DNA from: Ophiothrix spiculata
Lineage: Eukaryota > Echinodermata > Ophiuroidea > Amphilepidida > Ophiotrichidae
Assembly: GCA_000969725.1 (NCBI GenBank)
Contig: JXSR01S067158.1
Strand: one strand, 5' to 3'
DNA length: 42,424 bases
Both the position numbers and the translations under genes were made by a program. Positions 1 through 11,180 of this stretch are shown here, piece after piece (within the stretch, counting starts at the first letter, position 1; each line of letters opens with the position of its first letter). Below the pieces are notes generated by a model. The model searched no databases. It was given only the letters and a program-made list of their open reading frames with translations, and was not told the origin of the DNA.

Positions 1-8
1 CCCCCCCC

Positions 9-345
9 AGACACCCCTCTATATCATTTGTCGATTGCTAAATGAAATTCACTGAACAAATATGGCTGAAAAAAGTGCGAACTTTAAGCATCAATTAGAC
101 ACAAACATATGCACCAAATGGCGTGATTTGCACTTTGAAATTTCAAAAACTTTCTATCTCATCAGGGGCACATCACCCATAGACTCCGACACCCCGTCTA
201 TATCATTTGTCCATTGATAATGCAATTCTCTTAACTAAACTGCTCAGATATGGATGAAAAACTTGCCAACTTGAAACACGTATTAGTTTATTAGACAAAA
301 ATGTATGCACCAAATGGCGAGATTTTTAGTTTGAAATTTCAAACA
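9..345. repeat. Imperfect tandem duplication, period about 175-180 bp
   Basis: Two diverged copies lie head to tail, at about 9-165 and 181-345. Both carry the words TATATCATTTGTC, then CACCAAATGGCG, then TTTGAAATTTCAAA in the same order and spacing. There is no long open frame. The stretch just after it (376-432) is GC-rich and ends in GCTACGCCACTG, a word I associate with transposon ends, so this is probably the edge of a dispersed repeat cut by the window. Confidence 0.6.
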
Positions 346-454
346 TTGAAAAGTTATTTTGGTACAATAAATATCAGGGGGCCCCGCACTGATTCTTGTC
401 CATGGGCCCCCGATCTCCTTGCTACGCCACTGAGCAGGCCTGATAAGTAGTCTA

Positions 455-1955
455 CTTCTCTGAGCGTGACAAATACACCACCCATTTCCAAATTATGTAT
501 ATATGTTATTCATATTGAGAACACTCATCTCAAATTAATGAAATAAATAACCTATGAGTAAACACCTACTCCTTACAAATTAAGCCATTTTTACATTATG
601 TAACTGATGTTTATATCTAATGTAGCTGCATCATGTTTATCGTACAATAAAATCCACGGATAACAAATCACATTTAAAAATCATGAGAAGAAGCTATAAC
701 AACGAATAAGGCCGAAAACATAGTCGGCCTTCAAACAAAATTTTCGCTACCAAACTTTTGGTCGTGACGTCACCAAATATTTGCAATCGAACTTAAAGTA
801 TGAACCGGTAACAAACATTTGGTACAATGTATATGGCAATTCAATACATGTGCAATCTAGCGGTGTTGAAGTTATATTATTTGTAGTGACTCGTCATTTT
901 GACGTCACCACCTAATGTTTGGTAGCGAAACTTTTGTTTGGAGGCCGACTATGTTTTCGGCCTTACATGACGAATCGAGTTGATGGACAACGGATTTTCT
1001 CTAAGCGTTGAGTTGGGTTTGGCATTAGTCTCTTCAGACAACGTAGTAAATCCAGGATTTAAAGCCTAGATATACACGTAATTGATTTGCGTATCACTCG
1101 TGATATTAAAAAAAAATCTGAAATGAATTTGTTCGCTTAAGTTGATCGCTCGTTTCATTAAAACACTTCCTACTGCCATTTAAATCGGTTAGAAAGGAAT
1201 CATTCATTATTTACCTGAAGACGACGTTACTTAAATAACAGCTTTGTAATTATATACGATTGCTTTTGATGGACAACATAATTTGTTGGACGGACAAGGA
1301 AACGTTTGTTTTATCAGTAATTGATTTGTGTATCAATATCAATACGTAAACACGTTTTAAAACAAATTGTGCCCATTAATAGATGAAAGCTGTGGTAAAA
1401 GGAAAATCTTCTTTCGTAAGTAAACACTTTCTTTGACAATGAATGAAAACAATTATAATTTGAGATTTTGATATGATGCTATTCAAAATTAATTATAGCC
1501 CTTGTGCAAACTTTATTGACAGTTAATTCGTTTAACTTGGTGGTAATTGCAAATATTTTTAAACTGTCTATTTTTTACTATTTACTAAACATATTGATGC
1601 TAATTCAACTTCAAGTGAATAAATGATGTCGATATGACAAAATTGATGACATGTGTGCAAACTGGTTGTTTTGTTAGTTTTACCCATTGCTAAGGTGATA
1701 CATATATGATTATCTTATATGATTGAGAAAGTTTCCTTTTTATTTTGTTCAATCTGCCTGTGAATTCTGAATGGCATGGTATAGATTTCAATTAACAATA
1801 TAAAACCGCACCACTGGCAGAGCTTAGTGGAAAATAGAGCAAGTTAGGCATCATTGTCAGTTGTAATAATATCACTATCTGATATAATGAAAGTGTTTTA
1901 ACGACGAATGAGTAAAATGATACCTGCAAGGCAAACAGAAAGTGATCAAATTAAT
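455..1955 (+). repeat. Paralogous block A, copy 1
   Basis: This is the first copy of a long non-coding block that recurs at 10260-12517, 25885-26336, 26761-27240, 29345-30250 and, inverted, at 22395-23050. Landmarks are GAGCGTGACAAATACACC, TTTTCTCTAAGCGTTGAGTT, GTAATTGATTTG and, near the end, GCATCATTGTCAGTTGTAAT. The middle (about 1280-1750) aligns less clearly. A transposon at 710-962 interrupts it. There is no supportable reading frame, and whether it is a transposon relic or a duplicated locus cannot be told by eye. Confidence 0.75.
710..962. mobile_element. TIR element, family 1, copy 1 (non-autonomous)
   Basis: The ends are inverted copies starting GGCCGAAAACATAGTCGGCC, and the match continues inward through CAAACAAAA, CTACCAAAC and GTGACGTCA. 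No coding capacity is seen. It interrupts block A: paralogs near 10535 and 29900 read through the site without it. Flanking trinucleotides are TAA (left) and TTA (right), compatible with a 3-bp TWA-type duplication. A relative lies at 4992-5268. Confidence 0.85.
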
Positions 1956-2176
1956 TGATACATTATGGATTGCTTACCATTTGTCATAAAGAAAAACGGG
2001 TGAACAAACCTGGTGCGTTTATTTTGTTGATTTGATTTTCAGCTATTTTGAAACATGCACATACGCTTTAACGGGTCATCATAGTTCCTTTCAAATTCGT
2101 TTGCAGGGTTGATTACGTTCACCCAGCGTCATTAAAGAATTTCTTGACAAATTGATTTCCTAAAAAAGTGAAAATA

Positions 2177-2395
2177 CGAGGGGGGATCAAAAAGTAATGC
2201 CTCCGTGGTCACCTAATCTTACTCAATCATCCAATGAACACCATCTTTACACAGGATATAGCCTGAGGACTCTTCTTCATGGACCTACTGTTCAATATAG
2301 TCACCATGTCTTTCGATGCATGTACGCCGCCGTTGAAACCAATCATCAAATCTGCTTTGGAAATATTCTGGAGCTTAATTTTAGCCATTAAACAT
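2177..2395 (-). pseudogene. Mariner 3' end, inverted fragment
   Basis: It starts at a TA dinucleotide with CGAGGGGGGATCAAAAAG, which looks like a mariner-type terminus. Read on the minus strand it matches the C-terminal transposase region and 3' flank of the fragment at 3005-3420 (shared words GGCGTACATGCATCGAAAG and GACATGGTGACTATATT). It is therefore an inverted second copy of the same 3' end. The small plus-strand frame across it is antisense and meaningless. Confidence 0.75.
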
Positions 2396-2404
2396 ACACT
2401 CTTA

Positions 2405-2998
2405 GAACGCCAGGATCAAATATATGAGTAGTTTTCCGGATCACTTTATTTTGATCCTTTAAGGATCATTTTTAATCAATTGTTGGATCGTTTGATCCGT
2501 TTCCAGATAGATATCAACAAACGGATCAAGTTTACCTTGATCAACTTTAATCGGATTTCCGGATCAATTACCCAGCTAACACCAATATCGGTTTTCGATC
2601 GCCAATCTTGGCATTGGCATTATCTTACTTATCCTAAATTGGTCCAATATTGGTACAACATGTTGGTAGGATATCATAATGCCATCGTAAAGATTAACAC
2701 CACCGAAAATATATACACTATATTATAGTCCATGATACTACACCTCGATCTATGGCAAGTCCACAATTTGAGACAATTTAATCCGTTACAGCATCATTTT
2801 GACAGAAATATTTGATCCTGGAGAAGGAACATCTGATTCAGTTTGATCCTGAAGTAGGATCGCAAGCAATATTTACATCCAATTAAGGATCGTTATTTTG
2901 ATCCGTTTCAGTACCATTTAACAACAATATTTGATCCCATTTTGGATCAAACTTTTTGATTATGCTTATCGGATCACTTTGATCCGGAAAGGGTAAGC
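2405..2998. mobile_element. GGATCAAA/TTTGATCC-rich foldback-like region
   Basis: Two flanks (about 2410-2570 and 2810-2990) are packed with GGATCA and TGATCC words in both orientations, around a unique centre of about 240 bp. It lies between two inverted mariner fragments. A short relative at 34643-34702 shares AAAAGGGTAAGCT, TTATCGGATCA and TTTGATCC. The arrangement of arms made of short palindromic modules resembles the elements at 12530-14793 and 17920-19107, but no clean target duplication was found, so its limits are approximate. The plus-strand frame 2480-2728 runs through the repeat and is not supported. Confidence 0.5.
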
Positions 2999-3004
2999 TG
3001 ACGG

Positions 3005-3420
3005 AAGCCATCAGGAAGAAGAGACCACTTAAACACATTCATTCCATACAGCTCCATTACGATAATGCAATGCCACAAACGTCACTTTTCACAACCCGGC
3101 CAGACAATAGCCAAAATGGAGTGGTCTATGATACCTCATCCACCATACAGTCCTGACTTGGCACCTTCAGACTTCTGATTGGGCCAATGAAAGAAATTAT
3201 CTTTGGTTACCCATTTGAAGACTTGGATGTAGTCAAGTCATCTGAAGTCATGGGTCAGGAAGCAAGCTCCAGAGTATTTCCAAACCAGATTTGATGCTTC
3301 GGTTCAACGGTGGCGTACATGCATCGAAAGACATGGTGACTATATTAAACAGTAGTTCCATGTAGAGGAGTCCTCAGGCTATAATCTGTGTAAATGTGGT
3401 GTTTATCGGATCATTATGTT
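3005..3420 (+). pseudogene. Mariner transposase, C-terminal half, degraded
   Basis: Translation in pieces gives LHYDNAMPQ near 3050, HPPYSPDLAPSDF ending in a stop at 3176, LIGPMKEIIFGYPFEDLD in a shifted frame, and QRWRTCIERHGDYIKQ followed by a stop near 3352. These match the C-terminal half of Tc1/mariner transposases, including the Asp of the (H)DNA motif and the Asp of the PYSPDLAPSD motif. A family member would be about 340 residues; the N-terminal half is absent. The stop at 3176 and at least two frameshifts make it non-functional. The right outer terminus is not recognisable, unlike the inverted copy at 2177-2395. Confidence 0.88.
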
Positions 3421-3639
3421 TTTGTAGTGGCTCTAATGCAATATGAACAGCATTTAATCTTAGTTTTAGTAAAAAAAGTTCTAAGCATATAATTTTGACC
3501 TGTTCATACTTTGATCAGGTACAGAAAAGTGTCTCTGTACGTCATCACCTTCTTGGTCGCATATAAGCTTACGTACGTCTCCTTAAAGAGACTGCAGGAC
3601 GTGCTATATGTTAATATTGCCAAGTTTCTGTATTGTCCA

Positions 3640-4065
3640 CCTCGTCTCTTTTACTTTAATATTTAATACGACGATGTTCATTGACAGGTCCCCGTCGATT
3701 CATCCGTTCAGCGCAAAATTGCGATAATGACATTTTCTCTAACACATCCTGTTGCCTATCTTTACAAGTGTTCCGGTGATTAAAAGTCAGCTAACCAAGT
3801 AACAAAGCTTCGTTATTTGATTGCTCGTGTTTGATTAAGCGTAATTCATGTTTAGCTTAATCTTACATAGCGATTTCACGTCGTAGTTTTATTAGAATTT
3901 TACATCACCAGGGTGACATCTTGCCCTTTCCTCTCAGAGACGCGATAAAATTTGCCGTATTCGTTGGTGAACAATAAGTCACGATGAGTGGCCGGCTGCC
4001 ATGTTTAAGTTTATCAAGTTCAAACTGTAAGTTGGTTCTAATCTGATCATGTTACCTATTGTGAA
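3640..4065 (+). repeat. Paralogous block C, copy 1
   Basis: It aligns with 16318-16740. The most similar part (about 3715-3860) shows only about ten differences over 140 bp by eye and includes TCTCTAACACATCCTG, CAAGTGTTCCGGTGATTAAA and GTCAGCTAACCAAGTA. No open frame spans it. It keeps its order after block A and before block E in both units. Confidence 0.8.
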
Positions 4066-4334
4066 TCCCCTGTATCTTTATATAGTAATAATTAAAAAAA
4101 AGTGTGCAAGTATCAAAATTATGTTTTTAGTCAAAGTGGCACAGACCATCATGAGACATCATGGAATTTTGCTATAAAGCATAACGGTAAATAATTCTGC
4201 TGAATTCGCAACCAAAGAAATTTGGTTTGAATTTGTCTTAGTCGTAAGTGTAGATTACTCTAGAAATATTTTAAAACAAAAACAAACAATCGATTGTTTG
4301 TGTTAAAAAATTCCATTAAAATTCACAAGAAGCA

Positions 4335-4650
4335 AACATTTTATTTCAAATCAAAGTCGTCATCTTATCGACCGATGTGTCAAAACCATATATTTAAAAA
4401 AACATTATTAACGCATGTATACTTATCAATATTAAGTAAACGCTCGTTCATACATTCAGTAGTATAGGAAATATCTATTAATACATTTATTGTAAGACGG
4501 CAACCACTCAACCTATACTTGAACTTGTTAAATGCAACATATGATGTATTTAGACAATAATTGTACTTTAGCGAGTTTTTTTTTATGTGTATCAATAATT
4601 GACAGAATGTAAATAGAATCACTTTATCAAGAGTTTCATTTCCTTTTTTA
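4335..4650 (+). repeat. Paralogous block E, copy 1
   Basis: It matches a duplicated counterpart at 20818-21440, with shared words ATCTAT(T/A)AATACATTTATT, TTAAATGCAACA and TAGAATCAC(T/C)TTATCAAGA. A minus-strand frame of 80 codons (4380-4622) crosses it but is not kept in the paralogs, so I do not call a gene. Confidence 0.75.
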
Positions 4651-4680
4651 ATTGCAATTATTACTGAAAAGTGTGATTTA

Positions 4681-4733
4681 TTTTCTTCTTCTTCTTCTTC
4701 TTCTTCTTGTTCTTCTTCCTCTTCTTCTTCATT
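4681..4733. repeat. (CTT)n polypyrimidine microsatellite
   Basis: About 50 bp of nearly pure TTC/CTT triplets with a few G or C interruptions. It follows block E; a less regular polypyrimidine tract follows the block E paralog near 21480-21540. Confidence 0.9.
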
Positions 4734-4874
4734 GTTTTCAATCTGTTTTGAAGAAATTATAAGAATAAATGATAGTTAAATAATGCCTGTTTACCAAATT
4801 TTGAAGCTTTTCTAATACCTTTATTGAATGAATACGTTGTGTCTATGTTTATTGTGATAAGTATCTATCCTTAA

Positions 4875-5303
4875 AGGCCATGTCACACATCACCGTACCG
4901 TAAGAATAACGTACTAATAACGTACACAGGTTTTGGTAATCGATTACATGTATTTCAATGACCAAACCAGTGTACGTTATTAGTTCGTTAAGCTCAATTC
5001 ATACTCGGCCTCCAAACAAAATTTTTCCTACCAAACATTTGGTCGTGACGTCACCAAACATTTGCCATCGAATTTAAACTATGAACGGATAGCAAACATT
5101 TGGTCCAATGTATATGGCAATTCAATAGCATGTGCATTCTAGCGCGAAATATTATTTGGTCTCAACTCGGTGTTCAAGTTGTTTTGTTTGGAGTAAATCG
5201 TCATTTTGACGTCACGACCAAATGTTTGGTAGGAAAAATTTTGTTTGGAGGCCGAGTATGAATTGAGCTTAACTCGTACGTTTCATGATGTGTGACAGAG
5301 CCT
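4875..5303. mobile_element. Harbinger-like TIR element, family 2, copy 1, with a nested insertion
   Basis: The left end reads AGGCCATGTCACACATCACC and the right end, reversed, AGGCTCTGTCACACATCAT. TAA flanks both sides (4872-4874 and 5304-5306). Inside the left end is GTACGTTAT-type sequence shared with 11381-11573 and 29560-29811. A 277-bp family 1 element is inserted at 4992-5268. No transposase is present. A 3-bp TAA duplication fits the PIF/Harbinger superfamily. Confidence 0.85.
4992..5268. mobile_element. TIR element, family 1, copy 2, nested
   Basis: It begins GCTCAATTCATACTCGGCC and ends with the exact inverse; the inverted match continues perfectly for more than 60 bp to GTGACGTCA. 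TTAA flanks both sides (4988-4991 and 5269-5272), though only the central part of such a palindromic site can be assigned safely. The interior shares CAATGTATATGGCAATTCAAT with the copy at 710-962. It sits inside a family 2 element, so it inserted later. Confidence 0.88.
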
Positions 5304-5332
5304 TAATTAACAAATATTAAAGCAATACTATA

Positions 5333-5445
5333 AGCTGTTAAAATGAAGCGCCCCTGTTATTCATGACTTTTGATTTTTTAAACTTATTGGGTTTGTTTGT
5401 AACATTAAAACGATTTGGCTTAAATATGCTTACCTTTTCTGTTAT
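5333..5445 (-). repeat. Paralogous block F, copy 1
   Basis: On the minus strand it matches 23207-23345 on the plus strand (shared ACAGAAAAGGTAAGCATATTT, then CAAACCCA, AAAAATCAA and GGGCG(C/T)TTCATTTTAA). The opposite orientation agrees with the local inversion of block A at 22395-23050. Confidence 0.65.
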
Positions 5446-7109
5446 GGACATCAGTTGAATTATATTCGTGATTTTTTATCCATTTTTCTGTGGCAATACA
5501 AGGTTTCTTCAAAATACACTTGCAAACGCTTTTTGATAGTCACATTCCTTTATTTTAGACTGTCTTTACTCAAAACCATTTTTGATCAAAATCTTAGAGT
5601 ATCGTTGAAAGTTTTGTTTATCATATGCACAACACAATTATGCTAATTACCTTGTCATGTCATAAACATCACGAACACAATGCAAAAAGTTCTGTTTTCA
5701 TGTACACCGAGAGTTTATTAGTTAGATATGGTTACCCTCAACCATTTCAAACCAATAACTAAATTTCTCCCAAAATGTCACTTAGTTCCTTTTGCCATGG
5801 GAGGGCAGTACAGCTAAACAATATGTCACAAACGTCACGACAACGTTGCATAAAGACATGTGTGCATCATACGTTGTAATTTGTATTTGCGCATTCTAAA
5901 TATTTAAACGTTATTACTAAGCATAAAACAATTACAAAACACGTGAGAAGGTACTGACCTTGAAAAGGGACAAAGATGTGTGGCCCTTTTCCCGCTCACT
6001 TAACAGTTCCGTAAGACCCCTATTTCAGCATACCCATCATAGGTGATATTCCAACTTCATGGGCAACAGTGTATATAGCTGAAGCTCTTCCGTTGTCTTA
6101 CGTCAAGTCTCATTTATAAAAAAATGGAATATTACAAATTACACTAGGGATCGTTATAATCGACTTCAATTATTAAAACCAGCATTGACTAAAATAATTA
6201 TTATTTATCCTACCTTTACCGAATTATATCCAACTCAATATTTTAAAATTTTAATTGACATTTTTTATAAAACAGATGAAGAGATGCATCTATTAAAATT
6301 CTATTAAAACATTTGCACTTATTTCTTCGGAAAATATGCTCGCAATGCGGGTTTTAGTACATGCATTTACCCTATCCGTACCCGGAGTTGTCTTCTCTTC
6401 AATACCGCCATGTAAAGCCTTGCTAAATTTGCTGCTAGAAATTTTGATCAAATTAAGCTTCATCGTTAGCATCACAAACATTCATCTCTGTTAAGAGTAT
6501 GAGATGTTTGAAAGTTTCGTGTTGCTCTTTAATTCACGAGATGTTTTGTTCTTCGATTACACGGGATTTTTATATTTTTAAGAAACTGTGTGAAGAAAAC
6601 GGAAAGTTAATTTAAATATGAAAGAAGGACATTTCAGAGATTGGTTCGCTAAGGCGTGTTACATAATGCAACATCGCCGTTATCTCCCATGTACATTGTG
6701 ATAGTGTAATTATTTGAATATTGCTCTGCTTTTATGAGATATTCAACTAGAGCAATACATTAATTATATGGTTAGCATGCAATTTGGCCCTTACTCTCAA
6801 TTTGTTTTCACATTTTGTATTTTATACTTACATAACCGAGGATCTCCTGCATTTGCTACCTGAAAAAAAATCGAATGAGCGCAAAATCTGTAAAATGCCA
6901 CATATTTATGTTCCTACTTTTTGTTACAAAAACGAACTTTGTTTGCATTATAACTGTTATGGTATCATAAAAGAAAGACCGTAAGTCACAAAGAAATCTA
7001 AATTTTCACTAAATGTGACATACGGTATTTTACCAAGCATCTGAAATACCATTGGCATTTACACACTTTGTTTGCAACGTGTAGTAAGCATAGTGTGTAT
7101 TGGTCATTT
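5446..7109. other. No recognised feature
   Basis: AT-rich single-copy-looking DNA. Small frames (5455-5646, 6293-6481, 6784-6984) show no domain, no splice-flanked structure and no counterpart in the paralogous unit. I see nothing supportable here. Confidence 0.5.
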
Positions 7110-7400
7110 TTTCTAGACAGATGTGGAAAAGCTAGGCAAGTAAATCGGCCGATACATTATACAAAGAAGCAAACTTAGCCTCAAAATGTTGTCATCCCAT
7201 GCGATTTGATTACTGGTGCAAGTGTTTATTATTTCGGTGTGTAAAAACTCTCTGTCGGTGAGATAATTTGACAGCAATTTCGTTTTCTAGTCCTCACACT
7301 GGGGCAATTTTTCTTGTTCAACTGTAGACCAAGTTAAGTCAAAGATCTCTACTTAGTAGTTATTAGTTAGTAATTACAGAGATCATTATCCTGAATGGTA
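7110..7400 (+). repeat. Paralogous block D, copy 1
   Basis: It recurs at 21835-22140 and 23775-24070. Shared words include TCATCCCATGCGA, TAGTCCTCACACT, AAGTTAAGTCAA and ATTACAGAGATCATTATCCT. Indels are small and similarity is high through about 290 bp. No frame is conserved among the three copies. Confidence 0.82.
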
Positions 7401-8373
7401 GTTTTTAATTTTCAGAATTATTAAATTATCTATTTAAAGGTTTTGTAAATACTATACATTTTATGGTGTTTCATGGTGTTTAGTAGGATTTACAGTATTG
7501 TTTTTTCCTTTTAATAATGAAGGTAGAATTAAAGATCATTTTTTAAAATCTGGTAACACAGGTATCATAGAGGTTTGTTCAATTTATGAGATAACTACAT
7601 TTGAACCACATTAACCCCTCCACACTCAGGTTTTTCATGTTACATAAAACATGTGAAAAGGTAAAAGCAACTGGCTAAAAGAAATTATGTAATCTTTGTA
7701 AACTTTTTGCGGTTATTTTGTTGAAAACACCTAGCAGCTAGTAAGCCGCAAAGTTTGGGTATAAGGATAGGGTTGGTGAGGTCTTGTAAAATTCTAAGTC
7801 ACCAATTTGAAAAATATTTACCTACTATGAAGCTAAATCTTACAGAACATGTTTTAATTACTAATTTTCTTCGTTGTATGTAACAAAGTCGGTAAAATAT
7901 GATATATAAAACTTTAATTCATTTTATATTTTGACGTATTTGCACTGCACGCCGCGATTTCCCGATCCGGGAGGTACTCTTTGACTCCATGATTACGTAA
8001 TACCTTCGCTGATTGTATTGATCTTGAGGTGTATAAATCAAGGAGGACTATATCTATCCATGATAGAAAAATCAAGTTCACAAAGGGTTTGGTTCTTAAA
8101 AAGAAGGGGGATGCAACAACCTCGCCCTTGGTAGAGTTATTGACGCATTACAATATCAGTTAGACAAGAGTTAATGTTAATACGACATCATCGAGGCTGT
8201 AAACCCTAGCGTTTTTAATCAGACTCTTTTATAATCGCATTTCTTTGTCATATAAAATTGTTTCTTTGGATCCTTAAACCTCAAGCATTACAAGGGTATG
8301 TATTTAATCACAGCTGTTAATGTTAAGTTTCCATGTATGATGTCTTTTTATACTGCATTAGTCAATGTTGCCC
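7401..8373. other. No recognised feature
   Basis: AT-rich DNA with short inverted repeats (for example around TTTTTCATGTTACATAAAACATG at about 7630) but no frame, RNA gene or dispersed element that I can support. Confidence 0.45.
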
Positions 8374-8377
8374 TTAA

Positions 8378-8902
8378 AGGGACTAGCCTAATCTCCACCT
8401 AGAATTCAATATTTATGGAAATGCTCTAAAAAAAGCTTAAAAGTATAGTAAGATACAAAAAAGTGCAAACATTTACACACAAATGGCTCAAATGGAGAGA
8501 GAGAGAGTTAATTTGCAATATATCATTCTTTGATGGTGGTGTGTTTCCTAAATCCTAACTTTTGTACCTCAGATGGATTTACAAGATAAAAGATCAAACA
8601 AAGCTCCTAGAGATAATTTAAAACATATTAAAAGGGAAACAATTTCATCAAAAATAATTTGTTTGGCCATCAAAAGTGTAGAAACAAGATTTGTATCAGT
8701 TTTCAAACTAGAAACACTGTTTACACACCACTTTTTGTCACCGGCGACAAAAATTAAAGTAGGTAAAGAATTGCTATTTTCTCTAATGTTCCTCACAATC
8801 ATGGAAAACCACTTGTCGGTTATATTATTAACATGTTCTATCGATTCAAGTAAAAAAAATATACAGGTAAAAAATTAGTGGGAAGAATCTAGGCCAGTCC
8901 CT
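8378..8902. mobile_element. TIR element with TTAA flanks
   Basis: The left end AGGGACTAGCCTAATC pairs with the right end AGGGACTGGCCTAGATTC (reversed). TTAA is present on both sides (8374-8377 and 8903-8906). A 101-codon plus frame (8573-8878) and an overlapping 77-codon minus frame lie inside; neither resembles a transposase, and open frames on both strands of AT-rich DNA are expected by chance. TTAA fits piggyBac-type or TWA-type targets. Confidence 0.7.
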
Positions 8903-9049
8903 TTAATTTTGTCAGTGAACTCAAGTTAATCCTTGTTTTTCTTGATAATTTCCCCATAGAGTAAAATTTTCTATTTTGGTTCAACCTCCCCAAAATATTT
9001 TGACTAATAACGGTCTTTTACTTTTACTTAAAAAGATGTTTAAAACAGA

Positions 9050-10230
9050 GGTTGGTGGTAATTAAAACAAATTGAGCGCTGAAAAGGTTAACAAATGCAT
9101 TGATAACATCAAAAGAAATACAAACATAATAGCGAACGTTTTCTTATTAAGGAATAAATAATAAAAAAAACATAAAATGATTTGAGAGCTTCAATTTTGG
9201 GAATCATTTTGCAAATTTAAGCCTTCAATTTGTCAAAACAAATGAAAATGAAATTGAATGATGTACGCATGCTATAGTGACTGCAGGTGACTGATATCGG
9301 TAAAGACACTCGTCATAATTACGCCATTTATCTCGCTTCAACACTTACTCATTGCTATAATTTTCCGTAATTTCCATCAATACTTTCCACTTTAATAGAT
9401 AAGCAATGCGTGTTCTTCTCCATAAATATATGTGTCATTAAGGATGCTATAGTGAGATAATATGCCGGTATGCGCTCACAAAGTACAAAATTATTTTTGT
9501 CTTACAGGCATATCAAGAAATCGCACCAATTTTCTCCTGCGCTTTCCTGAACAAAATGTAAAAGCTTCCGACTTAGACGAGTTTTATGAAGCGATTTTGC
9601 AACCTGAGGCTAGAAGATGAGCTCAAAATAAAACAGTTCAAAGCGTGTGTGTAACACTAAATATTTCATAATGGTAAATGTCGTTTTCCAAAAAAGTCGA
9701 TCTTAATGGAAAATGAAGAAAGGAAGTGTTTTCATCATATTTTATAATATTCAAAAGCTAAGAAATGACAAATTCAAATATGTATTAAACTCAATTTTGA
9801 ATGCCTTAGTTTTGAACCAACATTGAATGCCTCAGTTTTCAATCGACGATCGAACCAACCTGTGACATATTGCGAAAGTATATAGTGTGAAAATAAAACG
9901 GTAAAAGAAAGGAATAATTAATGGGATTGGTAAAATTGTTAGGCTGATGGAAATCTGAGGAAATAGATTTTCTGTAATGGATAAATACCATGACTTGATC
10001 ACAAACTTCACTTGCTTCTCTGCGTGTCGTTTAAATAGGTTAGTAGCTTAAATTCATTAACAATTCGATTACGTTAATTATGTTGTGGGCATATCGGCAA
10101 ATTATTTTGACAATTTATCTTGTCAGTGATTAATTGTAAGATATACGAGTGTCAATGCCCTATAACACTTTATTAATCAATTGATATAATGAATTGAACT
10201 AATTGCAATGATTGATGAAATGGTGAAAAG
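9050..10230 (+). repeat. Paralogous blocks B and X, copy 1
   Basis: Block B (9240-9645) recurs at 24890-25285 and 27830-28235 with high similarity, for example GATGTACGCATG, ATTTCCATCA, GATAATATGCCGG and AATCGCACCAATTTT. Flanking block X (about 9880-10230) recurs at 28440-29050. Within B, TTTTGTCTTACAG before GCATATCAAG looks like a splice acceptor, but the short frame after it stops at different places in the three copies, so no exon is called. Confidence 0.82.
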
Positions 10231-10259
10231 TACAACCATGGTACAACAGATGCTTAACA

Positions 10260-11180
10260 GATCATCTCTGAGCGTGACAAATACACCACCCATTTCCAAA
10301 TATATTGAGTATTGCCAGATATGTTTTATTGAGAGCACGCACCTTAGATTTATTTTTGCGACCCATTTGGTATCATGATACATGATCCATGAGTTAACTC
10401 CTACTCCTTACAAAGACATGTTTACATTATGTTACTGATGTTTACATCTAAAGAAGCTGCATCGTGTCTATCGTACAATAAAACCCTCGGATAACTATTC
10501 ACATTTAAAAATCAAGAGCAGAAGCTACAACTACGTATACAGGACGATTTGAGTTGATGGAGACCGGATTTTCTCTAAGCGTTGAGTTGGGTTTATATTT
10601 GGCATTAGTCTCTTCAGACAACGCAGTAGTTTCGGGATTCACAACCTGGATAAACACGTAATTGATTTGTGTATCACTTTTGATATAAAACAATTGTTTT
10701 ATGATAAAAATGATTTATTCGCTTAAGTTGGTCGTTCGCTTCATTAAAATATGGCAAGAAAATAAACTGAATTGTCGTGTTTTATATATTTCAAAGACTA
10801 TGATACTTCATATATAAACTCGGAGATTTAGAAGAGTAAATGATACGTCTCACATGTGTAAATTAAAGAGCCACGAAGCTAGTAGCGACTTGCAATGAAT
10901 TGAATCGCTGAATATACTAGCCGGGTAAAACATTTTCAACGTACGCGTATTTTATATAGTATAAAAGAGGAATACACAAAAAATGGATTCAGGCACATGT
11001 TTAATAAAATATCATTGGACTTTAAGAGTTTATGTTGTAAAATGATTTCATTTAGGTGTTTTTTAAGTAACAACATTGAAATATAAACTTGATCTTTTTT
11101 GAACAAAAATGGCATAGTTATATAATTATGCAAACCTAGGTTAACAACATAACAAAAATCTTTTCATTATAAGTGTTGAT
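10260..11180 (+). repeat. Paralogous block A, copy 2, first part
   Basis: It matches 455-1170 and 29345-30250, and its later part (10865-11180) matches 31340-32055. It lacks the insertions found in those copies, so it serves as the empty-site reference for elements at 710, 29560, 30252 and 31484. Minus-strand frames of 60-70 codons here have no support. Confidence 0.8.

Noticed and set aside
2197..2391. 64-codon plus frame
   Set aside because: It is antisense to the mariner 3' end.
8573..8878. 101-codon plus frame inside a TIR element
   Set aside because: No transposase motif, an overlapping open frame on the other strand, AT-rich composition, and no splice or promoter context.
9505..9580. 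Exon after the TCTTACAG acceptor in block B
   Set aside because: The frame is only about 17 codons and stops at different positions in the three copies, with no donor.
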